Below, one piece after another: positions 11,110-21,549 of a DNA stretch of 64,000 bases (position 1 is the first letter of the stretch; every line of letters begins with the position of its first letter). A program made the translations under genes and the position numbers. Origin of the DNA: Melitaea cinxia (Eukaryota; Arthropoda; Insecta; Lepidoptera; Nymphalidae). The stretch lies in contig NC_059405.1 in NCBI RefSeq assembly GCF_905220565.1, positions 16,446,081 through 16,510,080 on the forward strand, read 5' to 3'. The notes under the pieces are model-generated. The model was not told the DNA's origin and did no database searches. It worked only from the letters and a program-made list of their open reading frames with translations.

Positions 11110-12789
11110 GTTAGTGTGACCTATTTATTATGTATTTAGATATATTATTAGTATGTTTTAATGCATACCACTTGATTTCTTTTTAATAAAAAATTTATAT
11201 TTTCTTTTTGTTTTTATTTAATTTCCTAAATTCTCCTTAATTATTAATTTTTATCGGAAAACTTTAATGAAAGTGGTATGCATGTCTAAGCCCATATCGT
11301 AGCTATCGTATTGTGGTTGTTTTTGTCTGTCTTGTGTCTATTTTAGCCTATATATTATATATATGTGTATTTATTTTAGTTGTTTTTGTAGTGTTGTTTT
11401 ATTGTTTTTAGTGTTTGCTTTAGTTGTTTTTAATAGGTATTTTTTTGTTGTTTTTAAGTTGTCACATATAGATAGTGTTGAACAAATGGTGTATATTTTA
11501 TTTACTTGTGTAAATATTTTTATGTTGTATAGTAGATTTTATTACATAGTATATAGTGTAAGGCTTGTTACCCCAGTTATAAATAAATAGATGCAAATTA
11601 TATAGATGCAATAATTTTAGATTTTCTATTGTGAATAGAAATATACGTCAAATATAGTGAAATTCGATGGTAAAAAGTACAATTTATCCAAAATTTATCT
11701 GATGGATGTCTTTATCCGTCAAATAGAGTTATCCGCAACCGGTGAACCAGGCCCAGTAGAACAAAGACAGTTGTGGGTATTTGATTATTTTTCTTAATTA
11801 GCTAACTGAACTGCGAGTTTCATACCGCCATAATTTTTTTTTCGCGTATCTTTGATGATTAATGCGTTCGGAAGTTCTGCTGTCCATAGAGAGTGGACTT
11901 TTCGACAAAACTTTATTTGAGTAATTTTTTCTACAATTTTTGAAGCATTGTTACAATTAATTTTGTAATGAGAAACAAAATCAATAGTACATTCATCCAC
12001 AACATAGGAAGACATCCATTAATTACGTGAGCTCAGAATGGGGGGGGGGGGATCCAATGAAATCTCACCAAATCTCATTTAAGCCGAGGGGGGGATAATC
12101 GAAAACCTCAACTTCAAAAAATATAAAATATTACACGAAAAAGTACACGAGAGTATACTCACAGTACTGAGTGCCGAGTGCGAGTTTTGTTTAATCCGTC
12201 TCGCAACGTAAATTTTAACTTCATTTTGTATGGGAAATTCGGGATTACAACCTAGTTCTCGCGTTTACCGCTAGATGACTCTGTATCGATTGTATCGTAT
12301 ACTATTCTTTATCGTCTAGGCTGCACTGTTTAAATTCCCATACAAAATAATCTTCACGTATAAACGCGTTTCTGTCATGTTTCTGTGAATAAAACCAGGC
12401 TTGCCAGATGGGGCAATTAGTCGCGAATTGGGCGATTTTTTTCATGGATACGCTCGGATACGCTCCTTTTTTTAAGTTTGGGTGACGTCGCAAATTAGGC
12501 TCTTTTTAATCCTCAGCGTTGGCAACAAGTTAAAAGTACAAAAACCGTTACAAAAAAATATTGTTTTTTTAATGTCCCAATAAGCTTCCTTTAATTTAAT
12601 ATTTTTTTTTCAGACAGATGACAGTAGCTAGTGTATTTTCAAACTTTCATTGGGCGACTTTTAAGAATATTTTGCGACTTTCGATCATAGATGGGGCGAG
12701 GCGACTCCTAAGAATATTTTGCGACTTTCGATCATAGATGGGGCGACTTGAATCAAAACCTTCTGGCAAGCCTGAATAAAACCCGCACT
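11110..12789. other. Start of large otu intron 6
   Basis: AT-rich intron sequence. 12030-12125 carries a G-tract repeat related in inverse orientation to the C-tract at 6690-6765. A roughly 45-bp direct repeat (GAATATTTTGCGACTTTCGA) lies at 12666-12740. No exon was recognised. Confidence 0.5.
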
Positions 12790-13085
12790 AGGCACTCAGT
12801 ACACCGAGGAGTACTTATTGCGTTATTTCTAATAACGCGTATTTACTTGACATTTTTTCGTCGACCTACGTTGTATTATTATACCTTACAACTTCTTACT
12901 GGGTGTACCGATTTTGATGATTCTCTTTTTAATCGAAAGCTAGTACTTCTGTATTCCCGTTTAATTCAAAGATACCTGACGAGTACTTTTTGAGTTATTA
13001 CTAATAACGCGTATTTACTTTACTATTTTTTCGTCGACCTACGTTGTGTTACTGGTTGATGTAATTGGAGACTTTTTTTTTCATT
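12790..13085 (+). mobile_element. Fragment of AACCGACTTC-ended repeat family
   Basis: Contains the family landmarks TTTCGTCGACCTACGTTGT (twice), CTGGGTGTACCGATTTTGATG and GATGTAATTGGAGAC. Both TIR ends are degenerate or missing. Confidence 0.6.
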
Positions 13086-13728
13086 TGCAGGCAACTACAA
13101 TTATAAGTCCTATGTTTAACCTCAACTTACAATTTATTTATTTTTTAATATTTTTATTTCTTTTAAACATAATCTATCTTAACTATGTCTTTAGTAATTA
13201 AATATTAAATAATGAATATATTTTTATCGCTTTTCTACGTTAATTATTTTACGGTATACCTGTGAACTTTATCGCATTTCTATTATTAATCGTAAAACAA
13301 ATATCTAAATATATTTTTTATTTATTTAATTAGGCTTAGTACTTTGAAATCGTTACTATTTTACTTATTAAAATTAAAACATTAATTTATAATTATGAAT
13401 CTTCAATCGATTAGGAATGTAGATTCTGTAGAGGAATAGGTAAAAAAATCCAAGGTTAATTTTTTTAAATATACTAGTGTTCGCTCAGAGGTCGAAATTC
13501 GGCCATAATTAAAAATTTAAATTAAATAAAACCAAAAAATTATGAAAATAAAGAACTACAGACACAATATGACTAAATACGTTGACAATTAATAAAATAT
13601 TATAATATGCGTGTGTGTTAAATACCATAGTAGTGTGTGTAATGTATTTTTGTTTTTTTATTAAATATATTTTTATGCACAATAAAAACAAAATATTAGC
13701 ATTCTGCACTCCTTCTCTATATAAACTA

Positions 13729-14021
13729 CTAGCTGACCCGGCGAACTTCGTATCGCCTAACACAAACTTTATCGTATGGTATTAAAGTTCAAATTGACTT
13801 TTAAGTATTATCACAAATCTTTTGTATGGGAGTATAGAAAAGTGTTGTTTTTAGACTTTTTCAGGAAATTTAAATTTTTTTTTTAGAATTTTTCTCTCCG
13901 TAAGAACCATCCTCGTACTTCAAAGAATATTTTAAAAGAAAGAATTAGCGAAATCGGTCCAACCGTTCTCGAGTTTTGCGCTTAGCAACACATTTAGCGA
14001 CTCATTTTTATATTATAGATA
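13729..14021 (-). mobile_element. Non-autonomous Helitron
   Basis: Complement of the 21708-22002 element: it begins with CTAGCTGACCCGGCGAACTTC (the 3' end, CTAG plus hairpin) and runs to TATTATAGAT (5' end). Body landmarks include the complement of CGAGAACGGTTGGACCGATT. No ORF. Confidence 0.8.
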
Positions 14022-14801
14022 AGTGTACGAAATTTCATACTCCTCCGTCCGCGCAATTTTCGTAAAAAGGGGTACAAAGTTTTTGTTTCACGTGTCAATA
14101 TATAGATATATGTATTATAGCATATTTTTATCGTATATGGTAACTTTTAGATAGTAAGTTTTTTTTTTCGAAATTTTTGTTTTTAATTATGACAGGAAAA
14201 TAATTATGAATTAGATAATGAGTTCGAATGAATGCTTTTTTTATTATAATGGAACAACTTTTTTGGATTATATCGCCGTTTATTAAGTTTTTTAGATGGC
14301 CGCCATGTCGGATACTTTGAGTGAAATTCGTGTAAACATTAGAAAACAATTATCCATTTTGTAATCGAAAGCTAGTGCTGATAGATGAGTAGTTTTGATA
14401 CTTGTCGATTTAAATTGTCGTTTTTTTTTTTTTTTTTTTTTCGTTTAGGAGCTAATACAATTATTATCTTTGTAGTTAGTGATCTGTATTGTTATGTGAA
14501 TGTTGTTCACAAGCCTTACATACTGTCTTATTGAAGTTATATTTCCTTTGGCGCGTTTGGGAAAAATGATTACAGTAAATTATTACGCGCGCTCATCGTC
14601 ACAAAAGACCCACACCCTGAAGCTAGCTAGTCAACGAATTAGAAGTTAGCAACGTGAAGTTAGCTAGCCAATGAACTAGTAACTCTTGCGTGCGTACTAA
14701 GTACATATACACTTTTTTTTATTCAGGTCTGTTTTCAGTGATTTTGGATAACTTTATTAAAGTATCTGACAGTAAAAAGCTTCCCTTTAATTATTATTTT
14801 T

Positions 14802-15370
14802 GACCGACTTCCAAAAAAGGAGGTTCTCAATTCGATTGTATTTTTTTTAATGTATGTTACCTCAGAAGTTTTTACTGGGTGGACTGATTTCGATTTTTTT
14901 TTAATCGAAAGGTGTTGCGTGTCACGTGGTCCCATTTCAATTTAATTGAGATCTGACAAGTACTTTTCGTGTTATATCTAATAATGCCTATTTACTTAAC
15001 TATCTCTTCGTCGACCTATTTATAATTATACCGCATAACTTTATTGATGATTTTTTTTTTAAATATCATATCAAAAATTGACCGCTCCAGCGGGGATCGA
15101 ACCCGCGTCTCCGACTGACCGTGTCGGCGCTCTAGCCAATTAAGCTATGGAACGATGTGCCCGCTAGATCGAAATTTCCGATATGATGATTTTTATATTC
15201 GGTTTAATGATGATGATCGAAAGCTAATACTTGTCATGTGGTCTCATTTATTTGATTCAGTTTTGGTACATACTTTTTGAGTAACTTTGAAAGCGCGTAT
15301 TTACTTGACTATTTTTTCAAGTCCCTACGTTGTACTTATTACTTGTCGATGTAATTGAAGTTGGTTTTTT
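14802..15370 (+). mobile_element. AACCGACTTC-ended MITE-like repeat with tRNA-like insertion
   Basis: Starts GACCGACTTCCAAAAAAGGAGG, ends GATGTAATTGAAGTTGGTTTT and is followed by the common TTGCGAGCAAACACAATTA. The ends form the terminal inverted repeat AACCGACTTC. It is interrupted by the tRNA-like unit at about 15050-15200. Further members: 15787-16190 (+), 36715-37460 (-), 37462-38525 (-) and 47424-48005 (+). Confidence 0.7.
15082..15154 (-). tRNA. tRNA-like cloverleaf (pseudo-tRNA, GGT anticodon position), copy 1
   Basis: On the minus strand a full cloverleaf can be drawn: a 7-bp acceptor stem (CGTTCCA with TGGAGCG, one G-T pair), A box TAGCTTAATTGG, anticodon arm CCGAC-ACGGTCA-GTCGG, and T arm GCGGG-TTCGATC-CCCGC. 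The anticodon would be GGT. Insect threonine tRNAs normally use AGT, CGT or TGT, and the same unit occurs inside a repeat at 27403-27475, so this is more likely a mobile tRNA-like module than a working tRNA. Confidence 0.45.
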
Positions 15371-15786
15371 TTAGTTTGCGAGCAAACACAATTATTTACC
15401 ATCGAATTCTATTATATTCTATATATACGAGATATTTCTATTTGCATATATTAATCTTAAAGGTCCAGTTCATCAATTGAGGAGAAACAGCTCCTACTGG
15501 CCTATTCTACCTCCCGCTGTCAAAGTCTATTTGTATCGTCATCCGTCAATTAGCGTTACACACAACGGGTGAAATAGGCCCTTAGTGTAAAACATTTTAA
15601 TTATTTTTCATTCCTACCTACATGTGTCTTGTATTTTAAAAACATACTGTTATACTTTCCACCACAAGAAGGTATTTTAACGGACTTCAGAAAAGGAGAA
15701 TGTTCTCCATTTGATTCTATATTTTAATGTGTGTTTAGTTACCTCATAACTTTTTACTGCGTGAACCGATTTCAATGATTCTATTT

Positions 15787-16190
15787 AACCGACTTCCAAA
15801 AAAGGAGGACGTTCTCAATTCGATTGTATTTTTTTATGTGTTAGCTCAGAATTTTTGACTGTGTGTACCTATTTCGATGTAGTTTTGTAATCGAAAGGTG
15901 GTGCGTGTCATGTGGTCCCATTTATATTTACTGTCGAGTTATATAATAATGCGATTTTACTTGACTCTTTTTTCCTCGAGCTACTGCGTATAATGTGCGT
16001 ACCGATTTTGATGTATCTTATTTTAATCGAAAGCTGGTGGTTTTAATGTGGTCTCATTTTAATTTCATCTAGATCTGATTAGTACTTTGTGAGTGATCTT
16101 TGATAACGCGTATTTACTTCACTATTTTTTCGTCTACCTACGTTGTATTACTTGTCTGTTTTTTTCGTTTGCGAGTAAACAATTATGATC
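15787..16190 (+). mobile_element. AACCGACTTC-ended repeat
   Basis: Begins AACCGACTTCCAAAAAAGGAGG and runs to TTTCGTTTGCGAGTAAACAA. A truncated sister (15676-15786) lies head-to-tail just before it. Confidence 0.65.
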
Positions 16191-18339
16191 AAACAAATCG
16201 ATTGTCGTCGGTACTTCAGTTGTAGCGTTTGGCGCTCCAAGAAATTTTATCATCTAATTTAAATCAGCTTAGTGGTCCGGGAGCCAGTGACAGTTTTTCA
16301 TGACCAAGTTTATTACAATCGAAAAATTTTAAAATCCATTAGAGATTTATATTATGAATATTCGTGACCGTCAGCTGCGACTCCGTGGGTGGGGTGGACA
16401 GTGGAACCCTCCCACGCATGGAGGAAAAAAAGGTTTTTTTAAGCCATTTCCTCCCACTTTAAAATTTGTCGGATTATAGTTTACCTAATATCACGAAGGA
16501 AAAATAAAGTCTGCTGACCATATCATGGGGGATTCAGCTCCATATTCGTCAGATGGCTGCATGATTATGAAAAAAAAAAATTGTTTTCAATAATTTCCTC
16601 TCAACTAAAAACTTACCGGTGATAGTTTATAACAATAATGATAACTAGCAATACCTGTGCGAATTTTAATAATTAATTAATTTACAAAAACAATAATAAA
16701 TTTAGTTTTTGATGCCGGTAGAGCAAGTAATTATCTATAAACGATAATTTATGTAGAGTAATTGAGCTTTATTTTCTAAACAGGGAGGCAAACAACTTAA
16801 TCTTAGCGTATTAATATATATGATAAATTTTTATTTGCATTAAACATGACATACGTTATATAATATTGTTAATACATATTTAGTCAACAATATGACATGC
16901 AAAAATTTATTATAAAGTATTTAATATATCGTTTTTTTTTTTTTTTTAATTTCATATTTACTGTTTAATTATTGCATGTTTTGATTACCTTTAAAAAGAA
17001 ATACAATTAAACTTCTTTAATCAGTTGTGTAAAATAATTCTTTTGTTTTTATTGTTGTAATTTCTGTTGGTAATCCTAATAAATAAATAAATTTAAAAGT
17101 AATATCAACAATTACGTTAAATTCATCCTATCATCAAGTTAAATATTATATAATGTGGGTACTATTTAGTTTATTAGTTAATACCAACTAAGTACATAAA
17201 AAGCTTTCTACATTAAAACGATACCACTAAGTTATACAATTATTCACTTAAATTAAAGGTTTGCACAACATTGTTTTAAAATATGTTAAAAATAAAATTA
17301 AAAATTTCTGACGAAGGCTTTTAAAGATATTTTAATTTAAAAGATCTGAAATTCACGAAAATAGCAGTAAAATAAATACTTTAGTCAAGCGTTGACTATT
17401 AATTGTTTTTGTTAGTTAAATTATTTAATTAATCTAATTCATAATAAAGTTATATAACTTTACTGGTACTGTCCAAGTAACCTTAACATAGTGTTGTCTT
17501 GTCTTATTTCAAATGTGAGCAGAACAATCGATTTCATTATCTGAAATTTTTCAATTTGAAGCCGACTGCCAAGACAGGTATTGTTTTCGGGCTTGTGTGT
17601 GTAATATTGTTCATATGCTCAATTTTCTAATTCCTAGAACTACAAGGCTCTAACGGAAGTATTAGGTATGCTTAAAAGGATATATGGAGCTACAAAAGTC
17701 ATTAAATATTACAATGCGATCTTATTCCCTTAAGACCTTTTTCATTCTTTTCTATACACATTGTTTTACATAATTTTACACGCTTAAATAATTCGCACGT
17801 TTGATTTTTTTGTTTTTTTTTTCAAGAATTCCGTCAATGCTGTAGATAATTTTCTTGGTATTTTTAATTGAGTGCGAACTTATAGTCCCTTGGTTATTGT
17901 TTATGAAACCAATTGTATGGTGTACAAATTTATGCAAATGAATTTTTATTCTTTCAGAAGCAAAATTGCTTTGATATTTTTTTAGGCAGCAAAATCTTAT
18001 TTGTTTTAACACAAAGCAAAAAAAAATCCTTGTTCTTTTACTGCCAAAATCGTTACAAAGCTAAACATTAAGAAAACTTTAAAACAATAAATTACGAACT
18101 ATTCGTCTGTAAAAAAAAAAAAATGTTAAAATAATGGAAAAAATCTCAAATTCGAAATGTCATTTCTTTTGTCTCGGTGATTTCGTCTTGTAGGGTAAGT
18201 AATTATGTTTTATTACACGAATCCCAATTCCTTTATAGCAGGTAAAAGGGACAAAAAATTAGAAAGCCGTTATTGTTCTATGTCGAAAAGTCCGTTAAAT
18301 AATTTTTTTTGTTTTAAATTTTACAAATAATGCCGAAGT
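16191..18339. other. AT-rich intron sequence
   Basis: Continuation of otu intron 6. Long A and T runs. 16360-16480 is a slightly GC-richer patch (CCGTGGGTGGGGTGGACAG) of unknown nature. No exon or known repeat identified. Confidence 0.45.
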
Positions 18340-18571
18340 AACCAATTTTTTCTGTCTACCATTGTCTATATCTTCTATTGAGCGACTATTAACAATCGCA
18401 GTGCTAATAATAGTCACGTATACTTATTTGTATGTTTTTTTTATGGTATTTTACGATTGCTGTAAAGTTTCGACGTTGGTTACGTTTAGTCGTAGATGTT
18501 TGCTCTTCCGGAGTAGCCAAATTTCGGTCTTAGCTCACAACAAATCTTTGTCTCTGTACATGTCGATGGCT

Positions 18572-18574
<3 letters not shown>

Positions 18575-18631
<57 letters not shown>

Positions 18632-19049
18632 GTGGGGAAAATCCGTCATGGACACCCTCCGGTAGGGGGGGCTCGGAGGGGATTCAGACTCTTACTGAAT
18701 AAAAACCGCCACGTGTGTTCTGCCGTACGCCAATGTGGCGGGGTCACAAGGACGCTGTTAGCTCTTTCGCAACCCCGCCAGCGCTTGCCCTTTCGGGCCC
18801 ACCGCGGTGCAAAGCACCTCGGAGGGCGCACTCGAACACGAAGCGCGCCCTCCCCCCCTTGGGGGGACCGTGCAAGTCGGACGACGAATCCCCCGACCCA
18901 TCGCCCGCGTGGCCCCCCCCGCGGGCAGGGGGACACCCCCCGCCCGCATTGCGCCTGTGGGTACAATCCCGCGCCGCCCCGGCGCCCCAGGTCTAGCCCG
19001 GCGTTGCGCGACACCAGGCATCTAGCCCGGGGCGGACAATGTCAGCCCG
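18575..19049 (-). mobile_element. 5'-truncated R1-clade-like LINE (3' UTR only)
   Basis: Flanked by a 17-bp target-site duplication, ACATGTCGATGGCTCCT, at 18558-18574 and 19050-19066. On the minus strand it ends in a poly(A) tract (T run 18575-18628) and is very GC-rich. The segment next to the tail (GTTTTTATTCAGTAAGAGTC then GTCCATGACGGATTTTCCCC on the minus strand) matches the 3' UTR style of lepidopteran R1 elements. Overlapping Arg/Pro-rich ORFs reflect GC content. Confidence 0.75.
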
Positions 19050-19055
19050 ACATGT

Positions 19056-20485
19056 CGATGGCTCCTAAGTATACTGAGTCAACTAACAATTTTTGATAAT
19101 TTCATTTTTTAAAATATTAATAACATTTACTTCATTTCCTATCTACCTATGTTAAAAAAATTATATCCCTACAAAAAAACGAAAAAAAAAAAACTATCTC
19201 AAAAATTAATAACATAATATGAATTTTATTTTACACAGTTTAAGGCTATCAATATATTTAAAACATTATTTCATAAATTAATAACATAATATGAATTTTA
19301 TTTTACACAGTTTAAGGCTATCAATATATTTAAAACATTATTTCATAAATTAATAACATAATATGAATTTTATTTTACACAGCTTAAGGCTATCAATATA
19401 TTTAAAACATTATTTCATAAATTAATAACATAATATGAATTTTATTTTTCACAGCTTAAGGCTATCAATATATTTAAAACATTATTTCATAAATTAATAA
19501 CAATATGAATTTTATTTTACACAGTTTAATGCTATCAATATATTTGAAACATTATTTCATAAATTAATAACATAATATGAATTTTATTTTTCACAGCTTA
19601 AGGCTATCAATATATTTAAAACATTATTTCATAAATTAATAACAATATGAATTTTATTTTACACAGTTTAATGCTATCAATATATTTGAAACATTATTTC
19701 ATAAATTAATAACATAATATGAATTTTATTTTTACACAGTTTAAGGCTATCAATATATTTTAAACATTATTTCATAAATTAATAACATAATATTAATTTT
19801 ATTTCGACACAGTTTAAGGCTATCAATATATTAAAAACATTATTTCATAAATTAATAACAATATGAATTTTATTTTTCACAGCTTAAGGCTATCAATATA
19901 TTTAAAACATTATTTCATAAATTAATAACCATATGAATTTTATTTTACACAGTTTAATGCTATCAATATATTTGAAACATTATTTCATAAATTAATAACA
20001 TAATATGAATTTTATTTTTACACAGTTTAAGGCTATCAATATATTTTAAACATTATTTCATAAATTAATAACATAATATTAATTTTATTTCGACACAGTT
20101 TAAGGCTATCAATATATTAAAAACATTATTTCATAAATTAATAACATAATATTAATTTTATTTCGACACAGTTTAAGGCTATCAATATATTAAAAACATT
20201 ATTTCATAAATTAATAACATGATGTGAATTTTATTTTACACAGTTTAAGGCTATCAATATATTTAAATTCAAAATTATTATTTATGCCAAGACCAATAAG
20301 GGTTTAATGGCATTGTTACTGCTGAAATAAAAATATGTATGAAATATAAATATATAAATAAATACAATAAATAAATTTTTCTTGGTCGTTTTAACATTTG
20401 AAATATTATAACCTTACGCTCTTCTTATCGACTTCCTGTAAAGTTATTAAAAGTAGAGTTGACTCAGTATACTTAGGAGCCATCG
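19056..20485. mobile_element. TIR element carrying a satellite array
   Basis: A 29-bp inverted repeat bounds the element: left 19056-19084, right 20457-20485, core GGCTCCTAAGTATACTGAG, with no mismatch seen. The interior is mostly a 72-bp tandem array. No transposase ORF. Confidence 0.7.
19204..20268 (+). repeat. 72-bp tandem repeat array, 15 units
   Basis: The unit contains AATTAATAACATAATATGAA, TTTTACACAGTTTAAGGC and TATCAATATATTTAAAACA. Fifteen units of 70-73 bp are seen, counted at the GCTATCAATATATT motif. Variants (AATGC for AAGGC, TTCGACACAG for TTTACACAG) recur in blocks, suggesting higher-order amplification. The period and lack of spacer diversity exclude CRISPR. Confidence 0.92.
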
Positions 20486-20689
20486 ATGTGTTTGTTGTGG
20501 TCTGTACTTCATGTTTCTGTTGTGTTTGGAATTGTTTTGCATAAAATTAATAAACACATTTTTTGCTCTTTCATTGAAAATATATATTTAATATAAGCAT
20601 TGCATCCGTGCGAAGCCGGGGCGGGTCGCTAGTCATTAGCAATTGCGAATTATCTCAGTTGTATTCTATACCGTTTATCTTACTTTTTT

Positions 20690-21190
20690 TTTGACCCAGG
20701 GTAAATTTAACGGATACTCACGGCCCCGGGCAGCCGCGGCTTATGTCCGATTCACACCGACCAAAACCCCCCCGGGGTGTTCCTCCTCTCGTCCGGGGCG
20801 GGGGACCACGGGGACGCTGAGAACTTTCGCGATCTCGTCGGCGCTTGGCTAAACTAGGGCCCGTTGCATAAGCAATCTCCGAGAGGCTCTCTCGGACACC
20901 AAGGTCACGTCCCTTCTCGGGACCGTGCAATGCGGACGATAGATCCCCAATCTATCGCCCGCTGGTCCAGCGTCAAGGCGGCAGGTTGGCCTGTTCCCGC
21001 TCCAGCTCTGCCGCTTCCTTCCGCAGCATTACTGCGCTGCAGAAGGAGGAAGCGGCGTTCCAGTTCTCCTCACTACCGACCATGGCCACAATCAAGGCCG
21101 GCAGTGAGAAATTCGCCCCGATGACATTTGTCTTAATTGTCTTACGCTGCCACGACTTAGGTGACTCCGGATTTGCCACGGTCTTCAAAT
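20690..21190 (-). mobile_element. R1-clade LINE fragment (ORF2 C-terminus and 3' UTR)
   Basis: Minus-strand translation from about 21150 to 20995 reads NFSLPALIVAMVGSEENW and SFCSAVMLRKEAAELERE then stop. This is the conserved tail of R1-type ORF2 (SFCE.VM..KEAAE). A GC-rich 3' UTR follows. 5'-truncated. Confidence 0.7.
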
Positions 21191-21549
21191 TAATTTTCTA
21201 TTTATTTATTATTTTACATGTCATCATTTTAGTAAGATTGTATTATGGAATCATTTGAGTTTTAAGGCGAAAGAATTTTGTATGGTTTTATAAATAAAAA
21301 TTGTATTTAGAAATTTGAATTTTTTGTATTGGGTTTTCGTTTTTATTATCGGATAGCAAATGGGCTGTAAATTATTATTTATTTATGTATATCTAGTAGG
21401 ATATCTAAGTAGTAATAATAATAATAAATTCTTTATTTCGACCAATACATTTTTTAACTAGCCTAACTGAACAACAATTTTTTTTTTTAATTAGTGATTT
21501 AGTATATTGTGGTGTGTAACGACGTAGTAAGGTCGGTTAATGTCCGCAG
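21191..21549. other. Intron end; left boundary of the otu duplication
   Basis: Similarity to the 41.28 kb region starts near 21478 (TTTTTTTTTAATTAGTGATTTAG) and is near-perfect over the 36 bases before the exon at 21550. Confidence 0.6.

Larger units (their letters stand above)
18340..20545 (+). mobile_element. Older interspersed repeat interrupted by a nested insertion
   Basis: 18340-18557 and about 20490-20545 are the two halves of one repeat. A less interrupted relative is at 40240-40470 (landmarks GCGACTATTAACAATCGCAG, TTTACGATTGCTGTAAAG, TCTTCCGGAGT). The material between is a TIR element (19056-20485), itself hit by an R1-like LINE (18575-19049). Confidence 0.65.

Noticed and set aside
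11363..11590. A 75-codon hydrophobic ORF in otu intron 6
   Set aside because: The T-rich sequence gives a Phe/Leu/Val run; there is no start context, family match or conserved copy.
15082..15154. A working threonine tRNA gene
   Set aside because: The GGT anticodon is not used in animals, and the unit recurs within a mobile element; kept only as tRNA-like.
18646..19025. Arg/Pro-rich ORFs on both strands
   Set aside because: Produced by the GC-rich 3' UTR of an R1-like LINE; no protein similarity, and frames open on both strands at once.
19204..20268. Regular repeats resembling a CRISPR array
   Set aside because: The 72-bp unit is repeated whole with no unique spacers, and the context is eukaryotic; it is a minisatellite or satellite.
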